In this document: positions 1 to 8,184 of the stretch, piece by piece
How the letters are laid out: each line of letters begins with the position of its first letter
How positions within the stretch are numbered: position 1 is the first letter of the stretch
Origin: Psychrobacter sp. UBA3483
Lineage (GTDB): Bacteria > Pseudomonadota > Gammaproteobacteria > Pseudomonadales > Moraxellaceae
NCBI RefSeq assembly: GCF_002377905.1
Contig: NZ_DFQS01000044.1
Span: 1-64,000 of the forward strand
Length of the DNA stretch: 64,000 bases
Direction of reading: 5' to 3'
Notes under the pieces: model-generated
What the model saw: the letters and a program-made list of their open reading frames with translations, nothing else
Told to the model about the DNA's origin: nothing
Databases searched by the model: none
Translations under genes and position numbers: made by a program

Positions 1-291
1 TACGGTTTCTTCAGCATAGCTCATATACCTCAGCGGAACCAATTATTTCACCCCTCAACCTTATGAATAGACCACTTAAAATAGGCTGCGATAATAATGG
101 AATCGCTTATAACAGACTATTTAGGTGGCGATGCAACTGCTCGAAGCTAGCCATGAAAGCGATATGGTTTTGGTTGAGCAAACAGACTGACTTAAGCATT
201 TAAACCTACGCGCCCGTAATGGACGCGAATGACGCCATCGGTTAACTGATATATACTTTTGATTTGCGCTATAACCCTTATAAAATGGGCA
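1..291. other. Left-edge spacer without a supportable gene
   Basis: No reading frame here has a ribosome binding site plus a recognisable product. A 61-codon minus frame (121-306) runs into the tRNA-Val terminator and looks random. A decayed gene fragment cannot be excluded, but nothing can be named. Confidence 0.5.
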
Positions 292-292
292 T

Positions 293-325
293 AAAAAAAG
301 CCCCAACCATAAAGATTGGGGCTTT
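293..325 (-). terminator. Terminator of tRNA-Val
   Basis: Read on the minus strand, the stem AGCCCCAA / TTGGGGCT is followed by a run of seven T. It lies directly downstream of tRNA-Val. The tRNA-Ser terminator near 7.9 kb has the same stem core. Confidence 0.85.
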
Positions 326-331
326 CGAATC

Positions 332-408
<77 letters not shown>

Positions 409-421
409 ATTTAGGACATGC

Positions 422-449
422 ATTTTAGCAAGTTTTTAAAACTTTGCAA
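422..449 (-). promoter_or_regulatory. Predicted promoter of tRNA-Val
   Basis: On the minus strand TTGCAA (444-449) and TAAAAT (422-427) are separated by 16 nt. The expected start lies only about 7 nt before the tRNA. The TAAAAT -10 box matches those of tRNA-Asn and tRNA-Glu in this window. Confidence 0.6.
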
Positions 450-619
450 GCCTTTTCTATCACAATATTTACTTATTATGAGAATAACTAATTTTACGCT
501 TTATAATGAGATACTTAAGAGAATTAGGGTGTTCTAAATAGTTTAAGCTATCGAAGACAGTCTATACCTTATAGACTTTTCATCTTATCAAAACACAACT
601 TCCTAATAGAGGCCATCAC

Positions 620-1372
620 ATGACCTTACGCATTCATGCCTTATTTCACACAGATTACGAAGACCTCAGTTTTATTAAGCACTGGTCAAACAATCATCAG
701 CACAGCATTACCTACACCCGCTCTTATAATAAAGACGCCTTACCAGCGCTCGACAGCTTTGATTGGTTAATCGTGATGGGTGGACCGATGAGTGTCCACG
801 ATGAGGACGATCATCCTTGGTTGATTGAAGAAAAACGTCTGATTAAACAAAGTATGTATAGCGGAAAAACCGTCATTGGCGTGTGTTTGGGTGCGCAGCT
901 TATTGCGTATTGTTTGGGTGCAAGCGTAGAATCAGCGGGCGTAAAAGAAATCGGCTGGCTACCTATTGAGTTGACCGAAGATGCTCAGGCGCATCCTTTA
1001 TTACAGGACTTACCACAGCAACCGTTTACCGTCTTTCATTGGCATGGTGATGGTTTTGAATATCCACAAGGAGCGATTCCTTTAGCGACGTCAGAAGCAT
1101 GGCCCAATCAAGGCTTTCTGTATCAAACGCCGCAGCAGAAAGCGCTCGGTACTTGGGTCATGGCTTGGCAGTGCCATTTTGAGGTGACTAAAGAAAGCAT
1201 CGTTAAAATGGTAGCAAATGGCGACAATGCCATTCAAAAAGGGCTAATCGACCATCCTAAAACGGTACAATCAGCGGCTGAGATAATTGCGCTTGGCGAT
1301 AAATTTATCGCCGATAACAATGCGCGCTTAGCCGCCATGCTCAATCGCATAGCAAATACTACTAATATTTAA
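620..1372 (+). CDS. Class I glutamine amidotransferase-like protein
   Basis: A 250-residue stand-alone glutaminase-fold protein of the GATase1 (GMP-synthase-like) family. The nucleophile elbow GVCLGAQ places the catalytic Cys at residue 89; the His-Glu partners lie in QCHFE (H186, E188). No synthetase domain is fused, so it is not guaA; stand-alone members are often annotated as GMP synthase-like or as acting on small amides. The substrate is unknown. Upstream, AGAGG at 607-611 is a modest ribosome binding site, and a perfect 8-bp inverted repeat (559-577) lies in the leader. It converges on the hydroxylase gene with only 26 bp between stop codons and no obvious terminator. Family call secure, role unresolved. 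Confidence 0.85.
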   Translation: MTLRIHALFHTDYEDLSFIKHWSNNHQHSITYTRSYNKDALPALDSFDWLIVMGGPMSVHDEDDHPWLIEEKRLIKQSMYSGKTVIGVCLGAQLIAYCLGASVESAGVKEIGWLPIELTEDAQAHPLLQDLPQQPFTVFHWHGDGFEYPQGAIPLATSEAWPNQGFLYQTPQQKALGTWVMAWQCHFEVTKESIVKMVANGDNAIQKGLIDHPKTVQSAAEIIALGDKFIADNNARLAAMLNRIANTTNI

Positions 1373-1398
1373 ACCTAATCTTTCAATCCTAAAAACAC

Positions 1399-2244
1399 TT
1401 AACGGTTTAGCTGCTTTTTGCGTTTTTTAGCATCTAATTCGCTTTGTTCAATTTCTAACGGCGTTAAACCATTTTTTTTACCTTTCAGATAACTTAGATA
1501 AGCTGGGATATGGGTCTTACCCAAGTATTTATCCAAATAAGGTAAAAATCCCGCATAATTGCCTTTAAATTTGGCATGGTGAAAATCATGATAAACAGGA
1601 CCTTCATACACAGGCAATAAATGCGCAGGATTCCACGGTATATCGTAGCCAATATGCCCATCCGCGCCTTCGATTTGACGTAGAATCACCCACATCCATA
1701 CCACATAGATGTGCGCTCCTAGAATAATTGGACCCACTAGCGTCAGCGCCGCCGTCAATGAATACTCGACCCAATGCATATAATTGCCATTGATACCGCA
1801 GGTATTACGAATGCGGTGGTGCACACTATGGATATTTCTTAGCAGCCATTTATTTTCATGCATATAACGGTGCATACAATAGTATAAAAAGTCATCAAGT
1901 AACACGAAAAAAATCAACTGCGCGATGATAATATACCAAACCGGCATTGCACCATTATGCACGCCAGTTAGCTTTAACAGTGGCCAAGCCATCACCAATA
2001 ACGCGGCTAAAATAACATTATTAACAACAATGCGGCCGATTGACGGTAATAAAAACTGTTTCATCTCAAACGGTTTTTGTTGAATTTTATATTTACGCAA
2101 AGATACCGGATCGCGCCAAGCCACTATCGTCCATGGAATAGCGACTGCTAGAAAGGCTGCTGTGCTGATGGCAAGCGTCGCCATGGGGAACTGCCAAAAC
2201 CAAGGATCATGATAAAACCCTTGCCAATACGAAAACACATCCAT
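1399..2244 (-). CDS. Sterol desaturase / fatty acid hydroxylase family membrane protein
   Basis: A 281-residue integral membrane di-iron oxygenase. Hydrophobic segments lie near residues 15-40, 70-90, 100-120 and 165-190. The histidine clusters of the family are visible: HRYMH, then HSVHH about 15 residues on, and HDFHH near residue 220. These bind the non-haem di-iron centre that hydroxylates or desaturates lipids using oxygen. The lipid substrate cannot be read from sequence. The start is supported by AGGTGAC just upstream on the minus strand. It is separated from the upstream EamA gene by about 120 bp and may be transcribed alone. Confidence 0.88.
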   Translation of the reverse strand: MDVFSYWQGFYHDPWFWQFPMATLAISTAAFLAVAIPWTIVAWRDPVSLRKYKIQQKPFEMKQFLLPSIGRIVVNNVILAALLVMAWPLLKLTGVHNGAMPVWYIIIAQLIFFVLLDDFLYYCMHRYMHENKWLLRNIHSVHHRIRNTCGINGNYMHWVEYSLTAALTLVGPIILGAHIYVVWMWVILRQIEGADGHIGYDIPWNPAHLLPVYEGPVYHDFHHAKFKGNYAGFLPYLDKYLGKTHIPAYLSYLKGKKNGLTPLEIEQSELDAKKRKKQLNR

Positions 2245-2362
2245 ATGTCACCTATTGAACATTACGTTTGCAGATAAAAAAGCTTTGAAAGCAAATAAGG
2301 ATATTAAGAACCTTTATAAGCTGTTAATAATACCAACATAAGTTAATGAGTATATCCCTATC

Positions 2363-3307
2363 TTATCCCTTATCCGATATAGATGTCGCCATTTTTACCC
2401 CGCCATAGGTGACTAAGACGACACCCAGCGCTATCAATGACGCACCCAAAAACAACCCTTCTGGCGGACGCTCCCCTTGTAAAAAGATAGCGACAGGTAC
2501 ACCAACGACCGCGCCAACTGAGCCTAATAAGCTTAGTAATACTGGGCCGCCCGTTTTTTGTAGTAAAAATAACAATAAAAACTGCCCAGCGAAAACGAAC
2601 GCCTGCACCGCAATCAATCCTAGCGCCAACATCTCAGCTAGCGGAACCGCTAGTGAAAAGTGCGGCATGAGACTAACCAAACCAAGTAACACTGAGGCCG
2701 CTATTAGCATACCCGGTGCCAGCGCGCTTGGAGAGAGATTATCAGGCCAATATAAGGTGCGATAAATATTGCCAATTGCTAATAACACCGGACCGCAAAG
2801 CGCGAGCCCAATCCAAAACACACTGGCATCGGGCGCAGCAAATTTACGGGCGGCGAGCACACCTGCTCCGGCAAGTGCAGAGACCACGCCAAGCGCGCGC
2901 AGCTTAGTAAAGCGCTCTATTTTTAAGATGAGGGCGGCCAGATAAGTTAGGAGCGGCGGCAAAGAAATAATTAAGGCGACAAAACCTGCGCCGACATGCG
3001 GAATAGCAGAGAAAAAAATGAGATTGGAGCCTGCCACACTCACTAACGCAGCCACTAGATAATAGCTCAAGGTTGGTTTGCTTAACGGCGGCAGCTCGCG
3101 GCGTAGAAATGCATAACTAAATAAAATCAACGCCGCACCTGTGATAGACCAAAACAGAAATGCCAGCGGCGTCAGACCGACCTCGACTGCAAATTTGGCT
3201 AGATTGGTAGAAATACCGATCAATCCACCACCCGCGATCAAACACAGTACAGGAATGAGCCACGCTTTTTTACCTTTAGCCATACCTTGCTGCGCTGACC
3301 TGCTCAT
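2363..3307 (-). CDS. EamA/DMT-family inner-membrane transporter
   Basis: A 314-residue protein with about ten hydrophobic helices arranged as two EamA repeats (roughly residues 15-145 and 160-305), the layout of the drug/metabolite transporter superfamily. Members export amino acids, metabolites or drugs; the substrate here is unknown. An internal glycine-rich first helix (LIAGGGLIGIS) and a C-terminal helix ending GVVLVTYGGV fit the family. The start is preceded by AAGGTAG on the minus strand. It neighbours unrelated minus-strand genes, so context gives no substrate clue. Confidence 0.85.
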   Translation of the reverse strand: MSRSAQQGMAKGKKAWLIPVLCLIAGGGLIGISTNLAKFAVEVGLTPLAFLFWSITGAALILFSYAFLRRELPPLSKPTLSYYLVAALVSVAGSNLIFFSAIPHVGAGFVALIISLPPLLTYLAALILKIERFTKLRALGVVSALAGAGVLAARKFAAPDASVFWIGLALCGPVLLAIGNIYRTLYWPDNLSPSALAPGMLIAASVLLGLVSLMPHFSLAVPLAEMLALGLIAVQAFVFAGQFLLLFLLQKTGGPVLLSLLGSVGAVVGVPVAIFLQGERPPEGLFLGASLIALGVVLVTYGGVKMATSISDKG

Positions 3308-3402
3308 AGACTACCTTAATGTTAATACGGCTATTATATTAGGTCCAGTTTTACTTATGAAGTTTAACCTTATTAAGCTTTGTTGATGCGCTCTAGAAAA
3401 TT

Positions 3403-4605
3403 TTAATTTGAGGTAAGTACTGTTAAACCGGAACCTTGTGGTCCACAAAAAGTATCGAATAAAGCAAAGAACACATCGGGATCAATGATTTCTTCTGGTG
3501 CAAAGACACCGCTTTGCTTTAAATGACCTTGATGTAGCAGCGGTAAAAATAGCGCTTGCGGGATTCCAGTGACCGTTGCCATTCCACCTGCAGGCGTATT
3601 GCGAATAAAAGCGCCAGCGCTGGCAGGTTGACCATTTTTGCGTCCTTGCGCATAGGCTATTAAGCCTGGAATCTCTTTTTCCTCGCTTTCGGCTAAATGG
3701 GTTTGGCGTGCTTTGCGACTATCTTTATCAGTCAATAACCGTGCTGCATTCTCAACAGACATCTGTCCCGCCGCTACTGCCGACGCAATTTGGCCCAGAT
3801 TATCAACGATATCATCGATACCAAGCATACCGTTATGGCAGTTTTTTAGCTGTGGAAAGCGCCTATTTAAAGTGACCGCTTCAGGATGCCCAAGTGACCA
3901 AACATCAAGCTCACCAAGCTTTGGGAAGTCAATTTTTGAATGGACTAATGGTTTCGTATCGACCATCTTTCCAGCTACTAACACGCGGATATCTTCAGAT
4001 AAACAATGTATAAGATGTACTGCCGCTGCATCAACTTGACCCTCATTGGCTGGCCGACTAAATCCATCATCGGTATTCACAGCGTCCGATAGCTTCCATG
4101 CCGACACGATAGTATCCACTTCATCCAACGCCGTTGCCGCTTTCACACACAGTAAATTAGAAATACCGGGGCTCGCGCCTAAACCAATCACGGCGGTGAC
4201 ATTATTTTGTTTTGCACGCGCACTTAATTTAAGCATCTCGACGGTCGGTTGCCAATCATCGCAAATGTCACAGTAGTGCTTACCTTCCTCTATCGCCGCC
4301 GTTAAAATCGGTACACCAAAGCGAAAAAAAGGCCCTGCTGAATTTAGGACCACATCGACGTCGCCAATCGCTTGGCGTAGGCTACTGTTATCTGTTACGT
4401 CCAAGTAAAGCGCGCGGACAGGTTTTTTAATCGCTTCCGTATTTCCTCTATTTAGCGATTTGCTATTTAACTCGGCAACAAAACGCTCCGCCAGCTCACT
4501 GTCAATACCAGCGACGATAATCTCGCTAACAAAATCAAAGCTCATCGCCGCACGCACCGCGGCACGCCCCATACCGCCACTACCACCTATGGCCAATACT
4601 TTCAT
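3403..4605 (-). CDS. Saccharopine dehydrogenase-like NAD(P)-binding protein
   Basis: A 400-residue oxidoreductase with an N-terminal Rossmann motif GGSGGMGRAAVRAA (residues 8-21) and the saccharopine dehydrogenase NADP-binding layout, including a VLNSAGPFFRFG segment typical of the family. Proteins of this type act on saccharopine or related amino-acid adducts, but many are uncharacterised; lysine metabolism should not be assumed. AAGGACG upstream on the minus strand supports the start. No other lysine-pathway genes are adjacent. Confidence 0.8.
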   Translation of the reverse strand: MKVLAIGGSGGMGRAAVRAAMSFDFVSEIIVAGIDSELAERFVAELNSKSLNRGNTEAIKKPVRALYLDVTDNSSLRQAIGDVDVVLNSAGPFFRFGVPILTAAIEEGKHYCDICDDWQPTVEMLKLSARAKQNNVTAVIGLGASPGISNLLCVKAATALDEVDTIVSAWKLSDAVNTDDGFSRPANEGQVDAAAVHLIHCLSEDIRVLVAGKMVDTKPLVHSKIDFPKLGELDVWSLGHPEAVTLNRRFPQLKNCHNGMLGIDDIVDNLGQIASAVAAGQMSVENAARLLTDKDSRKARQTHLAESEEKEIPGLIAYAQGRKNGQPASAGAFIRNTPAGGMATVTGIPQALFLPLLHQGHLKQSGVFAPEEIIDPDVFFALFDTFCGPQGSGLTVLTSN

Positions 4606-4687
4606 AAAAACGTCCTTGTTCAGTTTTATATTTACTAAAAGTCGGCTTAAAAAAATTCAGCTAACTATTGCTTAGCACCAAGATAGA

Positions 4688-5176
4688 TTAGCGCTCACGC
4701 CAATGCAACCACAAACGGGTATCAAGCTCATATTGATGATAGTTCGGTTCCATATGACAGCAAAGCTGATAAAAGGCTTTGTTATGCTCTTGCTCTTTAA
4801 AGTGTGCCAACTCATGCACTACGATCATACGCAAAAACTCAGGCGGCGCTTCCTTAAATAGGCTGGCTACCGTAATACTGTTATGCGATTTTAGCTTACG
4901 GCCTTGCACGCGCGACTGATAGGTATGAATGCCAAGCGCCTGATTGAGCACGGCAAGCTTACTGTTATAAGACACCTGCGACAGCGGACTGCTTTTGCGC
5001 ATATACTGATTTTTGATCTCATTAATATATTGATATAGCGCTTTATCGCTTTGTACTTGGTGACGGTTTGGATAGTTTTTATCCAAATATTCACCCAGTC
5101 TGCCCGTGCTAATCAGCGTCGCCGCTTGGCTTTGAATCTGCTCAGAGTAATGTGCGATATACTTTAACGTGGTCAA
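4688..5176 (-). CDS. YgjP-like zinc metallopeptidase (HELAH)
   Basis: A 162-residue protein with the zinc-binding signature HELAH (H121, E122, H125) followed by a downstream acidic/aromatic segment, as in the YgjP/WLM-type metallopeptidase-like domain often filed under M48. The protein is short, without signal peptide or membrane helix, so it is expected in the cytoplasm. The start codon is TTG: AAGGA lies 8 nt upstream on the minus strand and no in-frame ATG precedes the conserved region. About 80 bp separate it from the preceding dehydrogenase gene. Substrate unknown. Confidence 0.8.
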   Translation of the reverse strand: MTTLKYIAHYSEQIQSQAATLISTGRLGEYLDKNYPNRHQVQSDKALYQYINEIKNQYMRKSSPLSQVSYNSKLAVLNQALGIHTYQSRVQGRKLKSHNSITVASLFKEAPPEFLRMIVVHELAHFKEQEHNKAFYQLCCHMEPNYHQYELDTRLWLHWRER

Positions 5177-5228
5177 TGTATTTATCCTTGACGTTTTATT
5201 TTTTTAATGACTCATCGTTGGTATTTAT

Positions 5229-5573
5229 TTAATGCGCCACCGAATTAGACAGTAAGTTCATCACTACCACGCCGCCAACAATCATCGCAATGCCGATGAT
5301 CGCTGCGGTATCAAGCGTTTGCTTAAAAAAGAACAGTCCCACTAATGAGGTCAATACGATACCGAGTCCGCCCCATAAGGCATAAGCAATGCCAATCGGT
5401 ATGGTTTTTATAGTTTGGGTCAATAAGTAGAACGAAATTGCATAAAGCACCGCCATAATCAGCGTGGGTACAAAACGCGTGAACTGCTCTGACTTGACTA
5501 AAAAGGTAGTGCCAATGACTTCGCAGACAATAGCGGTGGCAAGGTAACCGTAAGCAATCATGGTTGGACTCAT
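5229..5573 (-). CDS. Small multidrug resistance (SMR) efflux pump, EmrE-like
   Basis: A 114-residue four-helix SMR protein. The essential membrane glutamate is E18 in ATAIVCEVIGTT, equivalent to E14 of EmrE. GIAYALWGGLGIVL and the C-terminal LLSNSVAH closely resemble EmrE, which exchanges protons for cationic drugs or quaternary ammonium compounds as a dimer. A second Met four codons in (5561) would give the usual SMR length, but neither start has a strong ribosome binding site. Resemblance favours the EmrE rather than the SugE/Gdx branch; the substrate range is inferred. Confidence 0.9.
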   Translation of the reverse strand: MSPTMIAYGYLATAIVCEVIGTTFLVKSEQFTRFVPTLIMAVLYAISFYLLTQTIKTIPIGIAYALWGGLGIVLTSLVGLFFFKQTLDTAAIIGIAMIVGGVVVMNLLSNSVAH

Positions 5574-5963
5574 ATTTAGGGCACCTATATTGGTTAGAAC
5601 GTGTTTTTCATAAAATAACTGGTTAAAAAACGCTTGTATGGCAGCAGCAATCTTAAAATAAATAAAGCAAAACCGATAAAAAGCTGAGATGGCTATTTTA
5701 TAGGTTTATATGGGTGCTTGAAATAGCGATTTTAAGAGTTAACCTAATACAATTTTTTATTTATTTTCAAATAGATAGTCTAATAACACAAGATAAAAAA
5801 GTAAAAAATTACCAGCTTTATTGTCAGAGCGTTTTATCTATCTCTTAGATGGACGCGATTATGCCTATTTATTGGAAAAGTCGATAATCGAACCCCTCTA
5901 AAAGTAAAAAAGCGCAATTTCATATAGATTGTCATTATATTTATAATTTATTGCCTAATAAGG
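5574..5963. other. AT-rich spacer upstream of the tRNA-Asn promoter
   Basis: About 390 bp of AT-rich DNA between the SMR gene start and the tRNA-Asn promoter. It should hold the SMR gene promoter on the minus strand; no confident boxes, small genes or repeats are visible. Confidence 0.5.
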
Positions 5964-5992
5964 TTGACAGCCCATAACTACTTGGCTAAAAT
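5964..5992 (+). promoter_or_regulatory. Sigma-70 promoter of tRNA-Asn
   Basis: Consensus -35 TTGACA (5964-5969), a 17-nt spacer and TAAAAT (5987-5992). Transcription would begin near 6000, leaving a leader of about 80 nt before the tRNA. The same box pair and spacing precede tRNA-Glu. Confidence 0.8.
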
Positions 5993-6080
5993 GTGCCCCA
6001 CATAACGCAAACAAGATAAGCAATCGCACCTACCAAACGCTTTGTAAAACTTGTTTTTATTAACCGTTATCACAACTTAT

Positions 6081-6156
6081 TCTCCAATAGCTCAGTTGGT
6101 AGAGCAACGGACTGTTAATCCGTGTGTCCCTGGTTCGAGCCCAGGTTGGAGAGCCA
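6081..6156 (+). tRNA. tRNA-Asn (GTT anticodon)
   Basis: A 76-nt cloverleaf with acceptor TCTCCAA / TTGGAGA, discriminator G and encoded CCA. The anticodon loop CTGTTAA reads GTT (asparagine). The T-loop is GTTCGAGCC. Confidence 0.96.
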
Positions 6157-6163
6157 TATTCTA

Positions 6164-6200
6164 AAAGACCTTCATCAAGTATTTGATGGAGGTCTTTTTT
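6164..6200 (+). terminator. Terminator of tRNA-Asn
   Basis: A long stem, AAGACCTTCATCAA paired with TTGATGGAGGTCTT, is followed by a run of six T starting in the stem end. Confidence 0.9.
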
Positions 6201-6364
6201 ATGGTCGCTATTTAATCCTTAATGGCTTACCTTATTAACCAACACAATATTAATACGGCGATGGTGTTCTTTTAGCGGCTTTTATTGTATGGTAGGATTA
6301 GCTGTGACCAAGTTCGTTTTTGTCTGAGTGTTTTATTCCTACTCACTAAAAGTAATGGTTTATT

Positions 6365-6694
6365 ATGATACCTGTGCGCATAAAAAATAAATTCTCTGAT
6401 CATCCGCAAAAAATCACGCGTCCGATCAGTATTCGCTTGTCTGAAGAGATGATTAGATTGTTAGAGTCTACCTCATCAGAGCTAGGCTTTAAACGTATCC
6501 AAGGTCTGATTCGTCTATACATTCGTCAAGGGTTGGATCGCGACCATCAGGACTATACCTTAGCGCATGATGAGGTATTTATTGAAAGTCTGCGTAAGCG
6601 CGGGGTCAGCCAACGTATTATTGATGAGGCGATTGTGGTGACTCATAATAATAACACCACTCACCCGCTATCTGAGCTGCAAGATAAAGAATAA
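6365..6694 (+). CDS. Small ribbon-helix-helix-like protein, function unknown
   Basis: A 109-residue soluble protein. Residues 20-57 (RPISIRLSEEMIRLLES followed by a second helix GFKRIQGLIRLYIRQGL) look like a beta strand plus two helices, the ribbon-helix-helix pattern of Arc/MetJ-type DNA-binding proteins and antitoxins. A second helical part contains VSQRIIDEAI; the C-terminus is polar. No toxin gene adjoins: tRNA-Asn lies upstream and a lipoprotein gene downstream. A terminator follows, so it is probably a single-gene transcript. The DNA-binding role is inferred from pattern only. Confidence 0.65.
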   Translation: MIPVRIKNKFSDHPQKITRPISIRLSEEMIRLLESTSSELGFKRIQGLIRLYIRQGLDRDHQDYTLAHDEVFIESLRKRGVSQRIIDEAIVVTHNNNTTHPLSELQDKE

Positions 6695-6725
6695 CGCTGG
6701 CGTTTGGCTCCATATATACATAATA

Positions 6726-6763
6726 AAAAGACTAAGTTAGCTGAACAGCGCTTGGTCTTTTTT
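6726..6763 (+). terminator. Terminator after the RHH-like gene
   Basis: Stem AAAGACTAAG / CTTGGTCTTT with a G-T pair, followed by a run of eight T. Confidence 0.8.
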
Positions 6764-6944
6764 TTCCAATTAACTTGCTACTTAATTTTGTCAATTACAA
6801 CACACCCTCCTCGATGAATGTACTGATGCCCAATAACTATTAGCGATAAACAAACAGACAAAATTATCATAGGCGCTATATTGATAGGCACTATATTGGT
6901 ATAAAAGTTATTCGCATTGATATGGATTGAGAAGGAGGCATATG

Positions 6945-7688
6945 ATGATCGGTTTATATAAACATGCAGGCCATATAGGCAAAGTAACGTTATTAGCCCT
7001 TACCTTGGTGATGCCGCTTATTATCAATGGCTGCTCACAGCCGACCGCCGACCCAAGTAAACAAACCATACCAACCAACTCTGACCAATGGCAAAAGAAG
7101 CTTGGCGATACGTTTGAGCGTCTGCCTGAGGCTGATAGACAGCTCTTGAGCCGCTATATGCTACGGATGAAGCTCAGCGGCGCGTATGAGTCCGGAGCGA
7201 TGCCGCGTATCACCATCAAGCAAGCGCTTATCCAGCAGCGTGAATATGAACGCTTGCATCCAAATAATCCCACTGGTAAAAGAAGCCCGATTGTCACCAG
7301 TCCGCAAGTGCATACCGCCAAAGCGCAAAACTATCCTGTCGCTTTACTGCCCGTCAAAACCAGCGATAGTGACAGTTTGAACCAAGTAAAACTACAGTTT
7401 ATGCTTTCAAACCACGGTAAGGTGGCAATTAAAAGCTTTAAAGGTAAGCTCACCATGCAAGAGGCGAATTTGACCAAAAGCAAAAGCTTTAATGTACCAT
7501 TGACCCAGTTCAAACCACCAATCGAACCTGAGCAGTCTGGTAAAATTATCATCGAAAGTAGTATTGAAGACATCAATGTCATGCGCGCGATTAAAAACCA
7601 TACGGGCATACATATTGAGATTAGCGAAGGCAAACTGGTTTTGGTAGATGGACAAGAAGTCGTATTTAAGCAAATGTTAACGAAATAA
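6945..7688 (+). CDS. Predicted outer/inner-membrane lipoprotein, unknown function
   Basis: A 247-residue protein with a lipoprotein signal peptide: positively charged start, hydrophobic core and lipobox INGC with Cys near residue 30, so it is exported and lipidated. The mature part has a helical N-terminal half and a beta-rich C-terminal domain (about residues 125-245: QVKLQFMLSNHG, FKGKLTM, SGKIII), reminiscent of small immunoglobulin-like domains; the homolog family is not recognised. Start choice: AAGGAGG (6932-6938) is 6 nt before ATG 6945 and 3 nt before ATG 6942, favouring 6945; an upstream TTG (6927) would place the ribosome binding site inside the gene. Confidence 0.8.
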   Translation: MIGLYKHAGHIGKVTLLALTLVMPLIINGCSQPTADPSKQTIPTNSDQWQKKLGDTFERLPEADRQLLSRYMLRMKLSGAYESGAMPRITIKQALIQQREYERLHPNNPTGKRSPIVTSPQVHTAKAQNYPVALLPVKTSDSDSLNQVKLQFMLSNHGKVAIKSFKGKLTMQEANLTKSKSFNVPLTQFKPPIEPEQSGKIIIESSIEDINVMRAIKNHTGIHIEISEGKLVLVDGQEVVFKQMLTK

Positions 7689-7740
7689 CCAAACGCTAGC
7701 GAAATAACAGAGAACTTATATCATCAATGCAAAATAAAAT

Positions 7741-7854
7741 TTACGTTTATAGCAATATACGACTGAGATAAATCTTCCTTGCTTTCTACTAGTGCAGAGG
7801 CTGCGGAAAATTCATCCCAGTCGCACGGTATCAGTTTTAACGTAAGGCTGCTAT
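7741..7854. repeat. Imperfect inverted repeat element near tRNA-Ser
   Basis: Arms at 7760-7778 (CGACTGAGATAAATCTTCC) and 7805-7823 pair at 16 of 19 positions around a 26-nt loop; all mismatches are transitions. Additional short complements flank them (TTACGTT 7741-7747 with AACGTAA 7839-7845; ATAGCA 7749-7754 with TGCTAT 7849-7854). It lies between convergent genes and resembles a small non-coding repeat element; no second copy is seen in the window. Confidence 0.6.
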
Positions 7855-7896
7855 GAAGCGGTCGCAAAGCTTTTAAAAACCACATTTATACAAACA

Positions 7897-7934
7897 TAAA
7901 AAAAGCCCCAATCAATAACTGATTGGGGCTTTTT
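7897..7934 (-). terminator. Terminator of tRNA-Ser
   Basis: On the minus strand the stem AGCCCCAATCA / TGATTGGGGCT is followed by a T run. It is immediately downstream of tRNA-Ser. Confidence 0.88.
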
Positions 7935-7940
7935 CGAATT

Positions 7941-8031
7941 TGGCGGAGACGGAGAGATTCGAACTCTCGAAGGGCTATGAACCCTTGCCGGTTTTCAAGA
8001 CCGGTGCATTCAACCGCTCTGCCACGTCTCC
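7941..8031 (-). tRNA. tRNA-Ser (TGA anticodon)
   Basis: A 91-nt class II tRNA with long variable arm, acceptor GGAGACG / CGTCTCC, discriminator G and encoded CCA. The anticodon loop CTTGAAA reads TGA (serine). Confidence 0.96.
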
Positions 8032-8042
8032 ATTGGTGCATC

Positions 8043-8070
8043 ATTATATAGATATCATCGTATAATGCAA
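8043..8070 (-). promoter_or_regulatory. Predicted promoter of tRNA-Ser
   Basis: On the minus strand TTGCAT (8065-8070), a 16-nt spacer and a consensus TATAAT (8043-8048). The start would fall about 5 nt before the tRNA 5' end. Confidence 0.65.
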
Positions 8071-8184
8071 GCGCTTCATATTAAAAAAATGAAATTAATT
8101 TACAGCCAGTTTTAAATCAATGACTTAGCTTGTGTCAATTCTTTCTACTCAGCCTTTTATCTCAATATATTCACTTCAAATATG

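Noticed and set aside
121..306. 61-codon minus-strand frame at the left edge
   Set aside because: Runs into the tRNA-Val terminator, no ribosome binding site, low-information sequence.
620..1372. Calling the glutamine amidotransferase guaA
   Set aside because: The synthetase domains of GMP synthase are absent; only a 250-residue GATase domain is present.
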